Positions 37,013 through 47,444 of a stretch of 64,000 bases of DNA are shown here, piece after piece (position 1 is the first letter of the stretch; the number at the start of each line of letters is the position of its first letter). The stretch comes from Myoxocephalus aenaeus (Eukaryota > Chordata > Actinopteri > Perciformes > Cottidae): assembly GCA_038501785.1 (NCBI GenBank), contig JBAMJR010000051.1:7517501-7581500 (forward strand). Direction: 5' to 3'. A model generated the notes under the pieces. The model did not search any database. It was given only the letters and a program-made list of their open reading frames with translations, and was not told the origin of the DNA. Position numbers and translations under genes: made by a program.

Positions 37013-38559
37013 GTGAGTGAGCAGCAGCTCGAGACGGTCTCCGCTCGCGCATGAACGCAGCCGTTGGTGATGGCATCCGCGTTAACCTCTGCGCTCCTGA
37101 CAGGACGGGGTGACGAGCCAACACACGCACACACACACACACACATGCAGATGGGAGGTTTGGGGGTGTGTGTGAAGGAGGAGAGGGCGAACAAAAAAAT
37201 CTAGTATACTTAAAATAAGTCTCATTGTGTTCAGTTACTTTGTAGGCGGTGGTTAATGAATTAAAGGCCCTCAAATATCAAAGTGGGAATGTCCCAGGGC
37301 CACTTGGGGTCTGAGATGGTCCCAGCTGGTCTGCAGATTAAACAATGAATACTTAAATGTTCTCAAATTAGATCAATGTACCATACTGTGTCTCTTCATT
37401 GGATACAACCAGCTAAAATGACGTCCTTAGTCTAATGCACATCTGTGCGCCTTGACATGCAGAGGTTTTGGGAGTCTGACTTGCAGCAATAAGTGAGGTA
37501 TTTATGGGCCCAACACTCTGTGTCCTTGATCTGTTTCCTTTGAAGCCAACCTCCCCAGATGTCATCTTTTATGGCGGCACAGAGACAATCACATGTTCAC
37601 ATGAGGGAACCAGCAGCTTTGCGTTTGAGAGGGGCGGCTGTCAGGACCGGGTCAGGACGCGACTGCTGGTGTCAGGGAGGCACACCATCTGCAGAATGAC
37701 CTTGAGAACCAAGTCACACGTTCACTAATTCATACTAGAGCTGGAATAATTAGTGGGTCAATAGATAAGCAACAGTTTTGATAATCAATTAATCATTGAT
37801 ATAATTTTTCAAGAAAAATGGCAAGAGGTGCTCAAATGTAAATATCGTCAACTTTACTTACTCACTTATTTATCAATGTAAAAGTGAGTATTTGGTGATT
37901 GAGCAAAACAAATATTTTGATGATGTCCCCTTGGACATTGGGCATTTTTTATTGTATTGACCAATTGATAGATGGAGTATATGACTGGTTGGTGATATGG
38001 ATAACATCCTCAGAGCGTATATAATGTTAGATAGCAGTGTTGATATAAAATATAATGGTAGAACAAAGCTTTTGAAAACTAAGTTGAGAGACAGTTAGCA
38101 AAAAATAACAACGTGGCTAATCCAGTGAATTTGAAGAACTATAATCCTGTGAATCAAATATTTAAGTATATTGCTCACTGATTTATAATATTGCCCACAA
38201 TGGTGTAATGCCAGGGATATTACACAGCGACCTCGTACAAACTGAAATGCAAACTCCCTCACAGTTGACATTTAATGTATCCCGTTTGTCATATGTCCCA
38301 ACCCTTTGTTTATTATGCCCTTTCAGGAATTGGAAACTATTCAAAACCGTTGATAGTTACTTTGAGACGCTCAGAAGTTGCTGATTGATTAATAATTAAC
38401 TTCTCGAAATCCAAACATATTTTTGGACTTGTGTTCAGAAGGAGTTAAATCAGTTATTAACAGATTTTACCCCGATCGAGAGTAAGTGTGGGTTGTGTAA
38501 CCGCTCGGCTGGCGTTATCAAGCTGAACTCTGATCTCTGATCACAGTACTCGGTGTAAG

Positions 38560-38770
38560 GCAAGTTTATTTGTAGAGTACATTTCAACAAGGCAATTCAA
38601 AGGGCTTCACATAAAAGCATCAAAACATAATGCAAAATAAAAGAAGATTTCAAATCAATTAAGAACATTCATTAAAACATTAAACACAGTAAAAAAGCAA
38701 AAAATAAATAAATAGGATACAAGTTGCAGTGCAGTTTAAGAAAATTAAAATGAAGTTGTGAGATGCAGAA
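38560..38770 (+). repeat. Teleost dispersed repeat (LINE-tail type)
   Basis: GGCAAGTTTATTTGTAGAGT, then CAAGGCAATTCAAAGGGCTT and CATAAAAGCATC with A-rich continuation is a very common teleost repeat motif order. It is non-coding. Assignment to a named family would need a repeat library. Confidence 0.6.
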
Positions 38771-39649
38771 ATGATTCAGTGTACTGATCACATCACAGAC
38801 CCTGGCCGAAGGTTTCTTTTTAACCTCTAAAGGTAGCAGGATTTCCGTTATCCCACCTTGCTCCCTAGCCTCTGGTGCCTGATCCTTAGTTGCTAGGATG
38901 CATGAAGACTTAATGAATTGTGTTGGTTTGCCCCTTTGGACTCGAACATAATCCTCAGAGTCTAGTTAAAGTCCACGAGCATCGTGAAAACAATCCTCAG
39001 TCATGGTTGCACTGCAAGTAATCTGTGAGCAGAAAGCGCCCCGGGCAGATTGTGGAGGTCTTCTTTTAAGGACGGTGTGATAAATCTGATGACACCGGGT
39101 CAGCATTCTGGCAGGAGGAGACGAAGGGGTAAGCCTCCTCTTCCTCTGTTAGTCTATTCTGTTTCAGGTGATTTGGGCAAAATGAGAATCAAAAACTGTA
39201 AACTTAATGGCCACTTGTTGGTGTACTCCAGAGAGGACAGTCTGCGTGCCTCAGAGTGCGGGCCCCGATGTTTCTGCCATAATGGACTGCTGTTTGGCTC
39301 GGGGCCTCTCTTATGAAAGAGCCTTTCAGCTTCTGCGCTCCTTTTTGGAGAAATGCAGCCATGTTTAGGCCGCAGGAGTGTCGAGCTCCCGAGGCCGATT
39401 CCAGAGGTCCCTGCATTTAGTTTGGGAGTAAACATTTACTACTTCACAGAGCCTGGTGGTGACCCCTCAAGGTCACATTAGTTTGTTGGGTGTTTCATCA
39501 AAAATCTAATATCTGTTTTAGGAAATACATGTTTTTTTTGGTGTGTTTTGAAATATGACTTTTGAACGTCGTATCGTTCTGTTTTCATCTAGCGTACTCT
39601 TGCTAGTTAATCAAGATTACCTCAATTTACAGTAGTGAAAAAATGTCTC

Positions 39650-39960
39650 TCTTAATTTTTCGAAACCCAAGAGGTGTCTTTTAATGTCTTGTTTTGTCCG
39701 TCCAACAGTCCAAAACTCAAAGATAGCTATTCTACTGTCACGTAAGACAAAGAAAACCTGCAAAGTGTGCATTTAGGAAGCTAGAAACATCAAATATTTG
39801 ACTCTGTCAATCAATTTATCAGCAAACTGTCTTTATAATTTGAGCTTTTAACAGTCCATAAATGTGGGGGAAAAGTGTGAGATTTTATATTATTTAGGGC
39901 CGCAACAAAACTATCATTTTCATTATCGATTAATCTGTTTAGCTTTTAATGAAGGGTTTG
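39650..39960. repeat. Degenerate DNA-transposon-like repeat
   Basis: GTCCAACAGTCCAAAACTCA, AAGACAAAGAAAACCTGCAA and, at the right, GGCCGCAACAAAACTATCAT plus CATTATCGATTAATCTG resemble a widespread teleost repeat whose ends carry ATCGATTAATCG words. A reverse-oriented partial relative lies at about 37738-37840. Confidence 0.5.
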
Positions 39961-41544
39961 GTCTGTAAAATGGTGAAAGTCAGAGAGGATCTCTTTTTAC
40001 AGACGTTAGAGAACTTTGCTTGGTAGATTACTCAAATGAAGATTTGATGATTTAGAATGGTTGATGATTATTTCCCGTGGTTTTATCACTACTATGTAAC
40101 AAAAGAAGGACTTTGGCATGTGCTACGTCAGCCGGCTGTGTATTTCCTGATGTACCTGTTCACAGACGCCTTCCCCTATTTTGTCACTCACTGGGCTCCT
40201 CCCGACTTCCACGGTGACGTGGTGGCCACCTGATACTCACCCAACCCAAAGCTGGGCTACATCCTGCTTCCTGTCGAGTAATGTTTAACCTGGCATACGG
40301 TCACTCCTTTGAGCTATACCAGAATTCATATTATAGGCTTAAATGAAAGATCTGCCTGCCAACGGGACGACAGATTTGATCGACCAACAGAGTCTGTTCA
40401 CAGCGAGTATGTGAGTCTCATTGGATTAAGTTGTATCATCTAAATGTTGTAGGCTGAGTCAGTTGTGTTTGAATAAATTATCAGATCATTCAAATATCTT
40501 TTATGTAATTACCTTTCTTTACATAACAGTTTACTATTTCCGGACACATAGGCCCAAGTCACGGCCTGATTATGCCTTTTTGTTTTGCTCATGTTGTGTG
40601 TCACAGGATTAAGGAACATTTAGATCAAGCCGTTGGGTTTCTCAAAGGGCAAAGCAGGTGTTTTAACTTTTTACTGCCAACTGAAACTCTTCTGCTTTTA
40701 TATTGCAGCTTTATCCATAAAGCTACATTTTTGACTTGTTACTTATCAAAAGGATTTAGTAAAACCTGAATGGTGACCTGTATATGAGGAGACCTTTCCA
40801 TATTAAACCACACCCATGCTCAAGGTGATACACTCGAGGGGTTTTGCATAACTTAGTCTGGTATAACCAGTTTAGGTCGTTAAATGTTCGCTAATATTAA
40901 CAAACTTTAGGGAGATATTGCTACAACAGACATTACTGTGCCAGTTTGCTGACTTTATGGCTCTTCTACACGGTTGCTATTGTTTTAGGAGTTACCTAAT
41001 CCTCTCACTTAGGACAGCTGTGGCTGCTGATGAACAAATGTTACATTGTGTGACTTTAAAGTCACAGTGAAACGCAAATTAGAATATATTAAGCTTCAGT
41101 GGTGTGGTATATTACGAAGAATCAAAGAAAGAAACATAATCCTTTAAAAAAAACTCTTTTAAAAGGAGGAGAAAGTGTTTTTTTTTTTTTAAACGTAGGA
41201 AGAGCAACAGAGGAGGGATCCTCTCCCAGAACTAACAGACATGCAGCAGTTTAATAATGACTAGACCAACATAGTAAAATTACAGTGAGGTCAAATTATA
41301 GCTAGATTGTAACAAGTAAACAGATAAGACCTGGCTCACAGTACCTCATCTCCTCCATGGAGACCTGGAAAGAGAACAAAGTACACAAACGCACAAGAGA
41401 CAAAGCTCAAGCTCAATAAACACACTAAAGGAGAGGGAGACGGGGACACGCGGGGGGAGAGAATAGAAGGGAAAAGAAAAGATATATTTTGATTACTTTA
41501 AAAAAGTATTAAAACAATAATTTCCTTATTTAGCTTGAAGATAA

Positions 41545-41548
<4 letters not shown>

Positions 41549-41636
<88 letters not shown>
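41549..41636. repeat. (TA)44 microsatellite
   Basis: 88 bp of uninterrupted TA in CANT1 intron 1. The count depends on assembly accuracy. Confidence 0.95.
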
Positions 41637-41637
<1 letters not shown>

Positions 41638-41749
41638 CACAGTATTAGAACAGTATTAGAACTATTTAGACAAAATGGTTGTGCAGTATAACAAGAACAG
41701 TGATAAAATCTTCTGTTTTGTTTTGTTTTTAAACTGGTGAGTCTGGTTT

Positions 41750-42050
41750 GAGTCTCGCTTGCAAGTTATTCCAAGACCGGGCCGTAATACAATATCCTCT
41801 CTTATCCAGTCTCAGTGTGCACAGGTGGCACCTTTTTAAAGCCTCGCCAACTATAGTATCTAAGATTGTAGATATTTTGTACAAGTGAGTTTGAAATACA
41901 TTTCAAGGCAGCGTGATGAAGTGGGTCAAGTAAGGCCAAAGTAGTGGGACAAGCTAATCTGTTCACAGTATCGCTGTAGTCTATCTGATTTGTGTATCTA
42001 TGTCGGGACCTTGAATAAAAGCTATAAGACAAGAAGAAGCTGTAATCCAT
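41750..42050 (-). mobile_element. LINE reverse-transcriptase fragment
   Basis: The minus frame at 41802-42050 contains NQIDYSDTVNRLACPTTLAL followed by LDPLHHAALK, matching the conserved region of non-LTR (LINE) ORF2 proteins that reads DYGDTVYxxA...LDPLHHxALR in intact copies. It is a 5'- and 3'-truncated remnant, antisense to CANT1, ending about 100 bp before its first coding exon. Confidence 0.75.
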
Positions 42051-42175
42051 CTATCGAGCAACCGTCAGTTTATCAATAGATAAAGTATCTTTCCTTTGTG
42101 ACTGCCTGCTGCCCTGTTTCCAGACGTATCATCTCTCTTTATTTTTCTTTAGGTCACTCCGGGCCTCAGTCCTCC

Positions 42176-43998
42176 ATGCCTGCTCCCCCAGGCGTCACTC
42201 CCCCGGAGCAGAATGAGCTGATGAACAGTCTGCGTATCTCTGTCGGAGGCCTCCCTATGCTGACGTCCATGGCCAACTCCACTGACCCTCGTATCCACCT
42301 TAAATGGAAGCCCATCGTGGTGGTGGCCTTCTTCGTGGCCCTGTTTCTGGCGCTCTTCATGCACTTTTCCTCGGGTTTGAGCTCCCGCCCCTACGACCCG
42401 CACAGGGCCGGTCACAGTGGCACCCAGCAGTCTGATTCCCGTTACAATGACACCTACCCTCTCAGTCCGCCTGAGCACACGTCGCAGGGCACCCTCTACC
42501 GCATTGCAGTCATTGCCGACCTGGACACAAGCTCTCGTAGTGACAAGGACCTGACGTGGTTCAGCTACATGCGGAAAGGTCATCTGTTGGTGTCCAAAAG
42601 TGGTGAAAAGGTAGCGGTGCAATGGGATGAGGACAGGGTGTTGCTGGAAAGCCACCTGTCGGAGAAGGGAAGGGGCATGGAGCTGTCTGAGCTGGTGGTG
42701 TTCAACGGGAAGCTCTACAGCGTCGATGACAGGACGGGCGTTGTCTACCACATTGATGGGGACAAGATTGTGCCCTGGGTCATCTTGCCCGACGGAGACG
42801 GCAGCGTTGCCAAAGGTCAGCATTACTCGCTACATACATGCTAATATTGTACTTGAGTATTTCAATTTGATGCTACGTAATACTTCTACTCCACTCCATT
42901 TCATAGGGCAATACGATACTTTTTAACCCTATGTATTTTTGACAGCTCTTTAGTTACTTTTCAGATGTCTATTTTTGTTAGAGAGATCTTTTTAGATAGT
43001 TTGTGAATAAGTGTTTGAGGCCCTTCACGGTAAAGTCATCCATTTCTAGAAAGGCAACGATTCAGTCCAACATCTAAAAAAAAAAGACACAAATTTGAGT
43101 GACACAATTTAAGTGTTAATACATGTACATGCTAGCTTCAACAGTGATATTCTACTACTTACGGTAATATCAATCTAATAATACAACATATAATAATACT
43201 TCACTCACAGCGGGCCATTTTTCTGCTGTAACTGATACTTTAAATGTATTCTGCTGATAATACTTTTGTCATTTAACTTAAATTCAGGTCTATTGGATTA
43301 TTCATTTTGTGGTTAATCGCTATTCTCCCGATAGGGTTCAAGGCGGAGTGGCTGGCGGTGAAGGACAAGCAACTGTACGTCGGCGGTCTGGGGAAAGAGT
43401 GGACCACCACCGAGGGCGAGTTCGTCAACAACAACCCAGAGTGGGTGAAGGTAGTGGGCTTCAGAGGGGACGTAGAACACGAGAACTGGGTTCCCGTGTA
43501 CAAATCTCTCAAGACTGCTGCAGGCATAGAGCCTCCAGGTGAGGATGCACATCTGGTCTCGCCTATAACAGCTTCCTCTTTGTTTCTCTTTGCTGACTGT
43601 TTACTGTATTCTTCTACATCTTCGCAGGGTATCTCATCCATGAGTCGGCAGCGTGGAGCGACACCCTGCAGCGTTGGTTTTTCCTCCCTCGCCGGGCGAG
43701 CATGGAGCGCTACGAGGAGACTGCGGACGAGCGGCGCGGCACGAACTTCGCCCTCAGCTGCTCACCAGATTTCAAGGACATCGTTGTAAGCCGAGTGGGT
43801 CCGCTGAACCCCACTCACGGATTCTCCTCCTTCAAGTTTGTCCCACATACAAACGACCAGATCCTTCTGGCTCTCAAGTCGGAGGAAGACGGCGGAAAGA
43901 TTGCGACGTACATCATGGCCTTCACGCTCGACGGACGCATCCTGTTACCTGAAACCAAGATCGGGGACGTGAAATATGAGGGCTTGGAGTTCATATAG
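42176..43998 (+). CDS. CANT1: CANT1, calcium-activated nucleotidase 1
   Basis: CANT1 is a Ca2+-dependent Golgi/ER apyrase that hydrolyses UDP, GDP and UTP. It supports proteoglycan synthesis; human mutations cause Desbuquois dysplasia. Coding exons 42176-42815, 43335-43538 and 43628-43998 total 1215 nt, 404 aa (human 401). Order of features: cytosolic N-terminus with NSLRISVGGLPMLTSM; signal anchor (about residues 45-65, VVVAFFVALFLALFMHF); stem; catalytic five-bladed propeller with IAVIADLDT, RGMELSELVVFNGKLYSVDD, LYVGGLGKEWTTT, HENWV, DTLQRWFFLPRRAS, THGFSSFKF and the C-terminal KYEGLEFI. The ATG at 42176 was chosen over upstream in-frame Met codons because those lie before the acceptor TTTTTCTTTAG at 42152. 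An untranslated exon 1 lies about 5 kb upstream. LGALS3BP follows in tandem, as in human. Confidence 0.97.
42838..43000. repeat. Fragment of repeat shared with TIMP2 intron 1
   Basis: TACTTCTACTCCACTCCATT then TTCATAGGGCAATACGATAC parallels TACTTTTACTCCACTACATC then TCATAGGGCTTTATATAC at about 55808-55850. It lies in CANT1 intron 2. Boundaries are unclear. Confidence 0.55.
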
Positions 43999-44660
43999 AC
44001 TGAGAGACTCGCTCTTGAGGCCACTGCACTGTTCTATTTTGTTTACAATCCAGTCACTGTTGAAGTTACTGCACTCGCTGCTTCCTCATTGAGACACAAA
44101 TCCAACCTATAAAGGATCGTTTTCAGTACAAGTAGAAGTACAACTGGCTGAGACTGCAAAATAGGGTCCTGTTTTGAGGTTTGAGAAAGTGCCAGTTAGC
44201 ACAAACAATGGCAGCGTGTCCTTCCAGGGACAGATGTGGCCCTCAACAGTACTGTAGCCTTTCTTATGATGAATGTACAAACGATTTATCAGACTGTGAT
44301 TTCTTTTCTTAAAGCATACATGTTCATGCACATACACTCTCAAAAGGTTGTTTCCCCCCCCCCCCCCCCCCCCCCCCCCTGTGCTTCATGTTAAACATCA
44401 TTATGTACACACCAAACATGTTCAATGGAATAACTAAAACGTTTTTATTCTGCATAAACGAAATGAAGGACATTTTGGTGAACACTTTACTGTATAATGT
44501 TTTGGGTGGGATGACGAAGTAAAAAATTTCGACTCTTATTTTTCTGTGGCCTTGTTTAAGAAAGTAGTTCAACACAAATTAGACATTGTCCTCAAACAAG
44601 TTGGGACGGGTCTACGTACCTCAAACCGTTGCGCAACACCCACCCTAACTTCCTGCTTCG
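43999..44660 (+). other. CANT1 3' UTR and intergenic gap to LGALS3BP
   Basis: No canonical AATAAA was found close to the CANT1 stop. A C26 homopolymer sits at 44354-44379. Nothing coding was recognised. The gap to the LGALS3BP promoter is only about 650 bp. Confidence 0.6.
44354..44379. repeat. C26 homopolymer
   Basis: Twenty-six consecutive C residues. On the minus strand this is a G-run able to form a G-quadruplex, and on the plus strand an i-motif, in principle. Length is prone to sequencing error. Confidence 0.95.
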
Positions 44661-44662
44661 GT

Positions 44663-44675
44663 GAAAAACGAAACT
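44663..44675 (+). promoter_or_regulatory. Interferon-stimulated response element of LGALS3BP
   Basis: GAAAAACGAAACT matches the ISRE consensus GNAAANNGAAACT at every fixed position. It lies at or just upstream of the untranslated first exon of LGALS3BP (donor at 44809). Mammalian LGALS3BP (90K/Mac-2BP) is interferon-inducible, so conserved control through STAT1/2-IRF9 or IRF factors is a reasonable inference. Confidence 0.75.
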
Positions 44676-44689
44676 TGGGGAAAGCAGCG

Positions 44690-44808
44690 GAAATGGAGAA
44701 GTGAACCCTGTTTTCAGCAGGACTTTAAAAGAAGTGAGATTTGTGTCGCAGACTTCAGAAGAGAAGCACATTTTTGGAAGACATCACTTTGTAACCAGAG
44801 GGGAGAAG
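44690..44808 (+). other. LGALS3BP untranslated first exon
   Basis: The sequence ends AGGGGAGAAG before donor GTAATG at 44809. The coding exon begins 30-odd nt before its ATG with a good acceptor (TCTGCGTCAG), so a separate 5' leader exon is expected, and this one is well placed. The exact start is unknown. Confidence 0.55.
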
Positions 44809-45068
44809 GTAATGTTTTCATTCAATGTAAGGATTTAGCACATTAGTCTTTTGAGTCATGTAGTCATTTAGTTTTGTCATGCATTCCATCTCAATTAATT
44901 CATTGATTCGTATGCAAAAAGACTAAAAACAAAACTACATTTCTACTCTTGCTGCTTTTTAAAACCATTGCAGGCATGATCTTATATAGTAAAGTAGTGC
45001 ATATTTCTCACATTGCCTCTTCTTTGTCATCGTCTGTCTGCGTCAGACTCCGACGCTGAGGGTTGAAA

Positions 45069-45359
45069 ATGCTCGTGCATCGAAACGTATTCACTCTGTG
45101 GCTTCTGCTGCTCCTCCATGTCTCTGGAAATGCAATGAGATGGAACCTGTTTCGTAAGTCATCCGAAGCATATCTCATGTGTGCAATGTAATATTCTTCC
45201 ACTTTTACCCTGAAATGCATTTTATGGAAAAGACACTAGTGTTCATTATAGAACTGTTTGTGCTTTTACAAATATACTCAGCCCATGCTCGCTCAACACG
45301 GACTGTAGATGATCCAAATGTTTACATGACCTCTCTGCTGTCACGGCCTTGCTTTAATA

Positions 45360-45415
<56 letters not shown>

Positions 45416-47444
45416 CGTGTGCGCGCGCACACAGGTAGCCAAAGCAACCCTGTGCCGCGGGAAGGCGACGTGAGGCTGTTTGGCGGCGGCGCTGCCGACG
45501 GCCGCGTGGAGATCCACCACGATGGGAAATGGGGAACGGTGTGTGATGACGGCTGGGACATGGCGGAGGCCCAGGTGGTGTGTCGTCAGCTCGGATTCCC
45601 CCGAGCCAACTCTGTTGTCATCGGGAAGAACTACGGAAAAGGTGCCTTTCTACTTCCATTCATCCCCCACCAGAGGGCAGTGACATGATTGTAATGGGAT
45701 TTGATACCAACACCACAAACTCAAGTGCCATAACAAACGTGTTCCCTTTCATTTGACATCATAGCTTCTGGACCTATTTGGCTGGATGATCTGAAATGTG
45801 AAGGCACAGAGAAGTATCTTTCTACGTGTGCTTTCACAAGCTGGGGAGCCACTGACTGCAGCCACAAAGAGGACGTTGGAGTTCTTTGTGAAACGAGCAG
45901 TACGTATCAAAACTCTTTTTGGGCTCTTCACTGCTCTATCAAATGTTCATCCCAATGATTTGTGGTTCCAGGCACAAACGTGACCAACGTTGATTATCTA
46001 TACTCGCTGGACCACAGCATCAGCCTGTCGGATGAGCACGGCCAGATGTTTGACAGCGGGAACAGCTGTGACTTCTTCATCTCGGTCCGCAGTGTGACTG
46101 GAAACACGCTGGAAGACGAGACCCCGGAGGTGGTTAATGTAACGGTTTGTGCGCACAAGTTCATCCTCTCGCAATTCCCACTCTTCAACGCTTCAGAGGG
46201 GATCTCCGGCATCACGGTCGACGTCGTCCAGTCTTGCCAACCACATTTCTCCTCCTTCATCAGGTACAAGCAAACTGCTATAATGACCAGAATTGATTTC
46301 AGAAACAGAATTTATATAATTTTTTGTGAGCACGTAAATGGAAAACACAATCCCGAATACATCTCGAAGAATCTAACAAATACTCTGCAATCTCATTAGG
46401 TACATCTATACCCGCAAGGTGGATGTGAACTTCTCCTCTGTGCAGTGCCTCCACTGGATGGCGTATACGTTTGGGGTGAAGCAGCTGCTGGAGGACACAG
46501 GCCGGCTGTTCTCTAAAATCCTCCCAGAGGACGCCTCATTCCACACGCAGGTGTCCCTCTACGAATATGCCACGGAGACTCAGGACTGGGTCCTCCAAGA
46601 GAACTGTATTCAGTATCTGGCCTGGAACTACCAAAATCTGACCAGCTCCCCTGCTTGGACCCAACTCTCTGTTGAGCTCCTCAGATCCCTTCTGCTGCGC
46701 TCAGACCTGGTGGTGCCGGATGAATATTTTGTGCTTCAGACTGTGGAGAGCTGGATCACAGAGAAGGGCAACTCGACCAGTTTGGAAACCCAGGTTGACC
46801 TGTTGAGTCAAATTCGCTTCCCCATGATCCCCGCCGAGGCCCTGTATGACCTGGAGTCCAACTCTTCTCTCTACAGCACTCATAGGAGTATGTATCATGA
46901 AAACGTCTTGAAAGCCTTCCAGTTTAATGTTCTGCTCTTCAGCAATCTGATATCCAACCCAAAGTTCAACCGAGAAGATGATGATTACCGACCGAGGATC
47001 TACACCGCTGAGCCGTGGAGCGCTGCTCTGACTCGTCTCCAAACAGCCTATGGACATCGCAATCATTACAATCAATATAATCAATACAATCAATACAATC
47101 CTATCACCACCGTTCTCAACACACCTGTCCACAACAGTCTGATCTTTAAGAGCAACAAGATTCGCTGGGAGGCAAATGTCTTCAACAACCAACAGGAATG
47201 TTCAAACCGAGGCGTGAGATGCGAGTCGTTCCCTTCAGCAAGGCTGACGCCTCAAAACAGTTTCTCTCAATGGAGCAACATCCTCTTTCGTAATCGTCTT
47301 CTGCTGATGTGCCAAGGCAAGTACATCTTCCAGGTTCAGGACTTCAAGAACAACATGGCTGTGAACGGGACCCAGGGTCTTGCCTATCCGTGTCCTGATG
47401 GCCAGTACAGCTACCGCTTTGTCGTGAGACCGGAGTATGTCTGA
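45069..47444 (+). CDS. LGALS3BP: LGALS3BP, galectin-3-binding protein (Mac-2BP/90K)
   Basis: A secreted scavenger-receptor glycoprotein that binds galectins and matrix and is linked to innate immunity. Coding exons 45069-45153, 45435-45641, 45765-45899, 45972-46263 and 46400-47444 total 1764 nt, 587 aa; human has 585. Features in order: signal peptide (about 1-22, VFTLWLLLLLHVSGNA); SRCR domain (about 38-142) with GRVEIHHDGKWGTVCDDGWD and AQVVCRQLGF; BTB/POZ-like region with VCAHKFILSQFPLF; BACK-like region (exon 6, LLLRSDLVVPDEYFVLQTVE); and a C-terminal domain ending YSYRFVVRPEYV. Several Asn-x-Ser/Thr sites are present (NVT, NLT, NFS, NGT). A short Tyr-Asn-Gln repeat interrupts the C-terminal part (47060-47100). 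The exon 3 acceptor directly follows a long GT tract. The poly(A) signal AATAAA is at 47648-47653. Confidence 0.97.
45362..45434 (+). repeat. (GT)n/(GC)n tract forming LGALS3BP exon 3 acceptor
   Basis: About 25 GT units, then GCGTGCGTGT, then GCGCGCGCACACAG, running straight into the exon 3 splice site. There is no separate polypyrimidine tract. Confidence 0.9.

Larger units (their letters stand above)
37013..42152 (+). other. CANT1 intron 1, repeat-rich
   Basis: No exon was recognised. It carries a CA tract (37123-37145), two related degenerate repeats with GATAATCAATTAATCATTGA and CATTATCGATTAATCTG words (about 37738-37840 and 39650-39960), a LINE-type stretch (38560-38770), a short coding-like remnant (40125-40265), a (TA)n tract (41549-41636) and a minus-strand LINE fragment (41750-42050). 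Confidence 0.6.

Noticed and set aside
42149..42823. 224-codon minus-strand open frame over CANT1
   Set aside because: Shadow of the first CANT1 coding exon; no splice signals and no family resemblance.
45179..45434. Open frame reading through LGALS3BP intron 2 into exon 3
   Set aside because: The signal-peptide exon ends at a good donor (TTTC|GTAAGT) and exon 3 starts in matching phase; the readthrough is only a Val/Cys microsatellite translation.
46701..47192. 163-codon minus-strand open frame over LGALS3BP
   Set aside because: Shadow of LGALS3BP exon 6.
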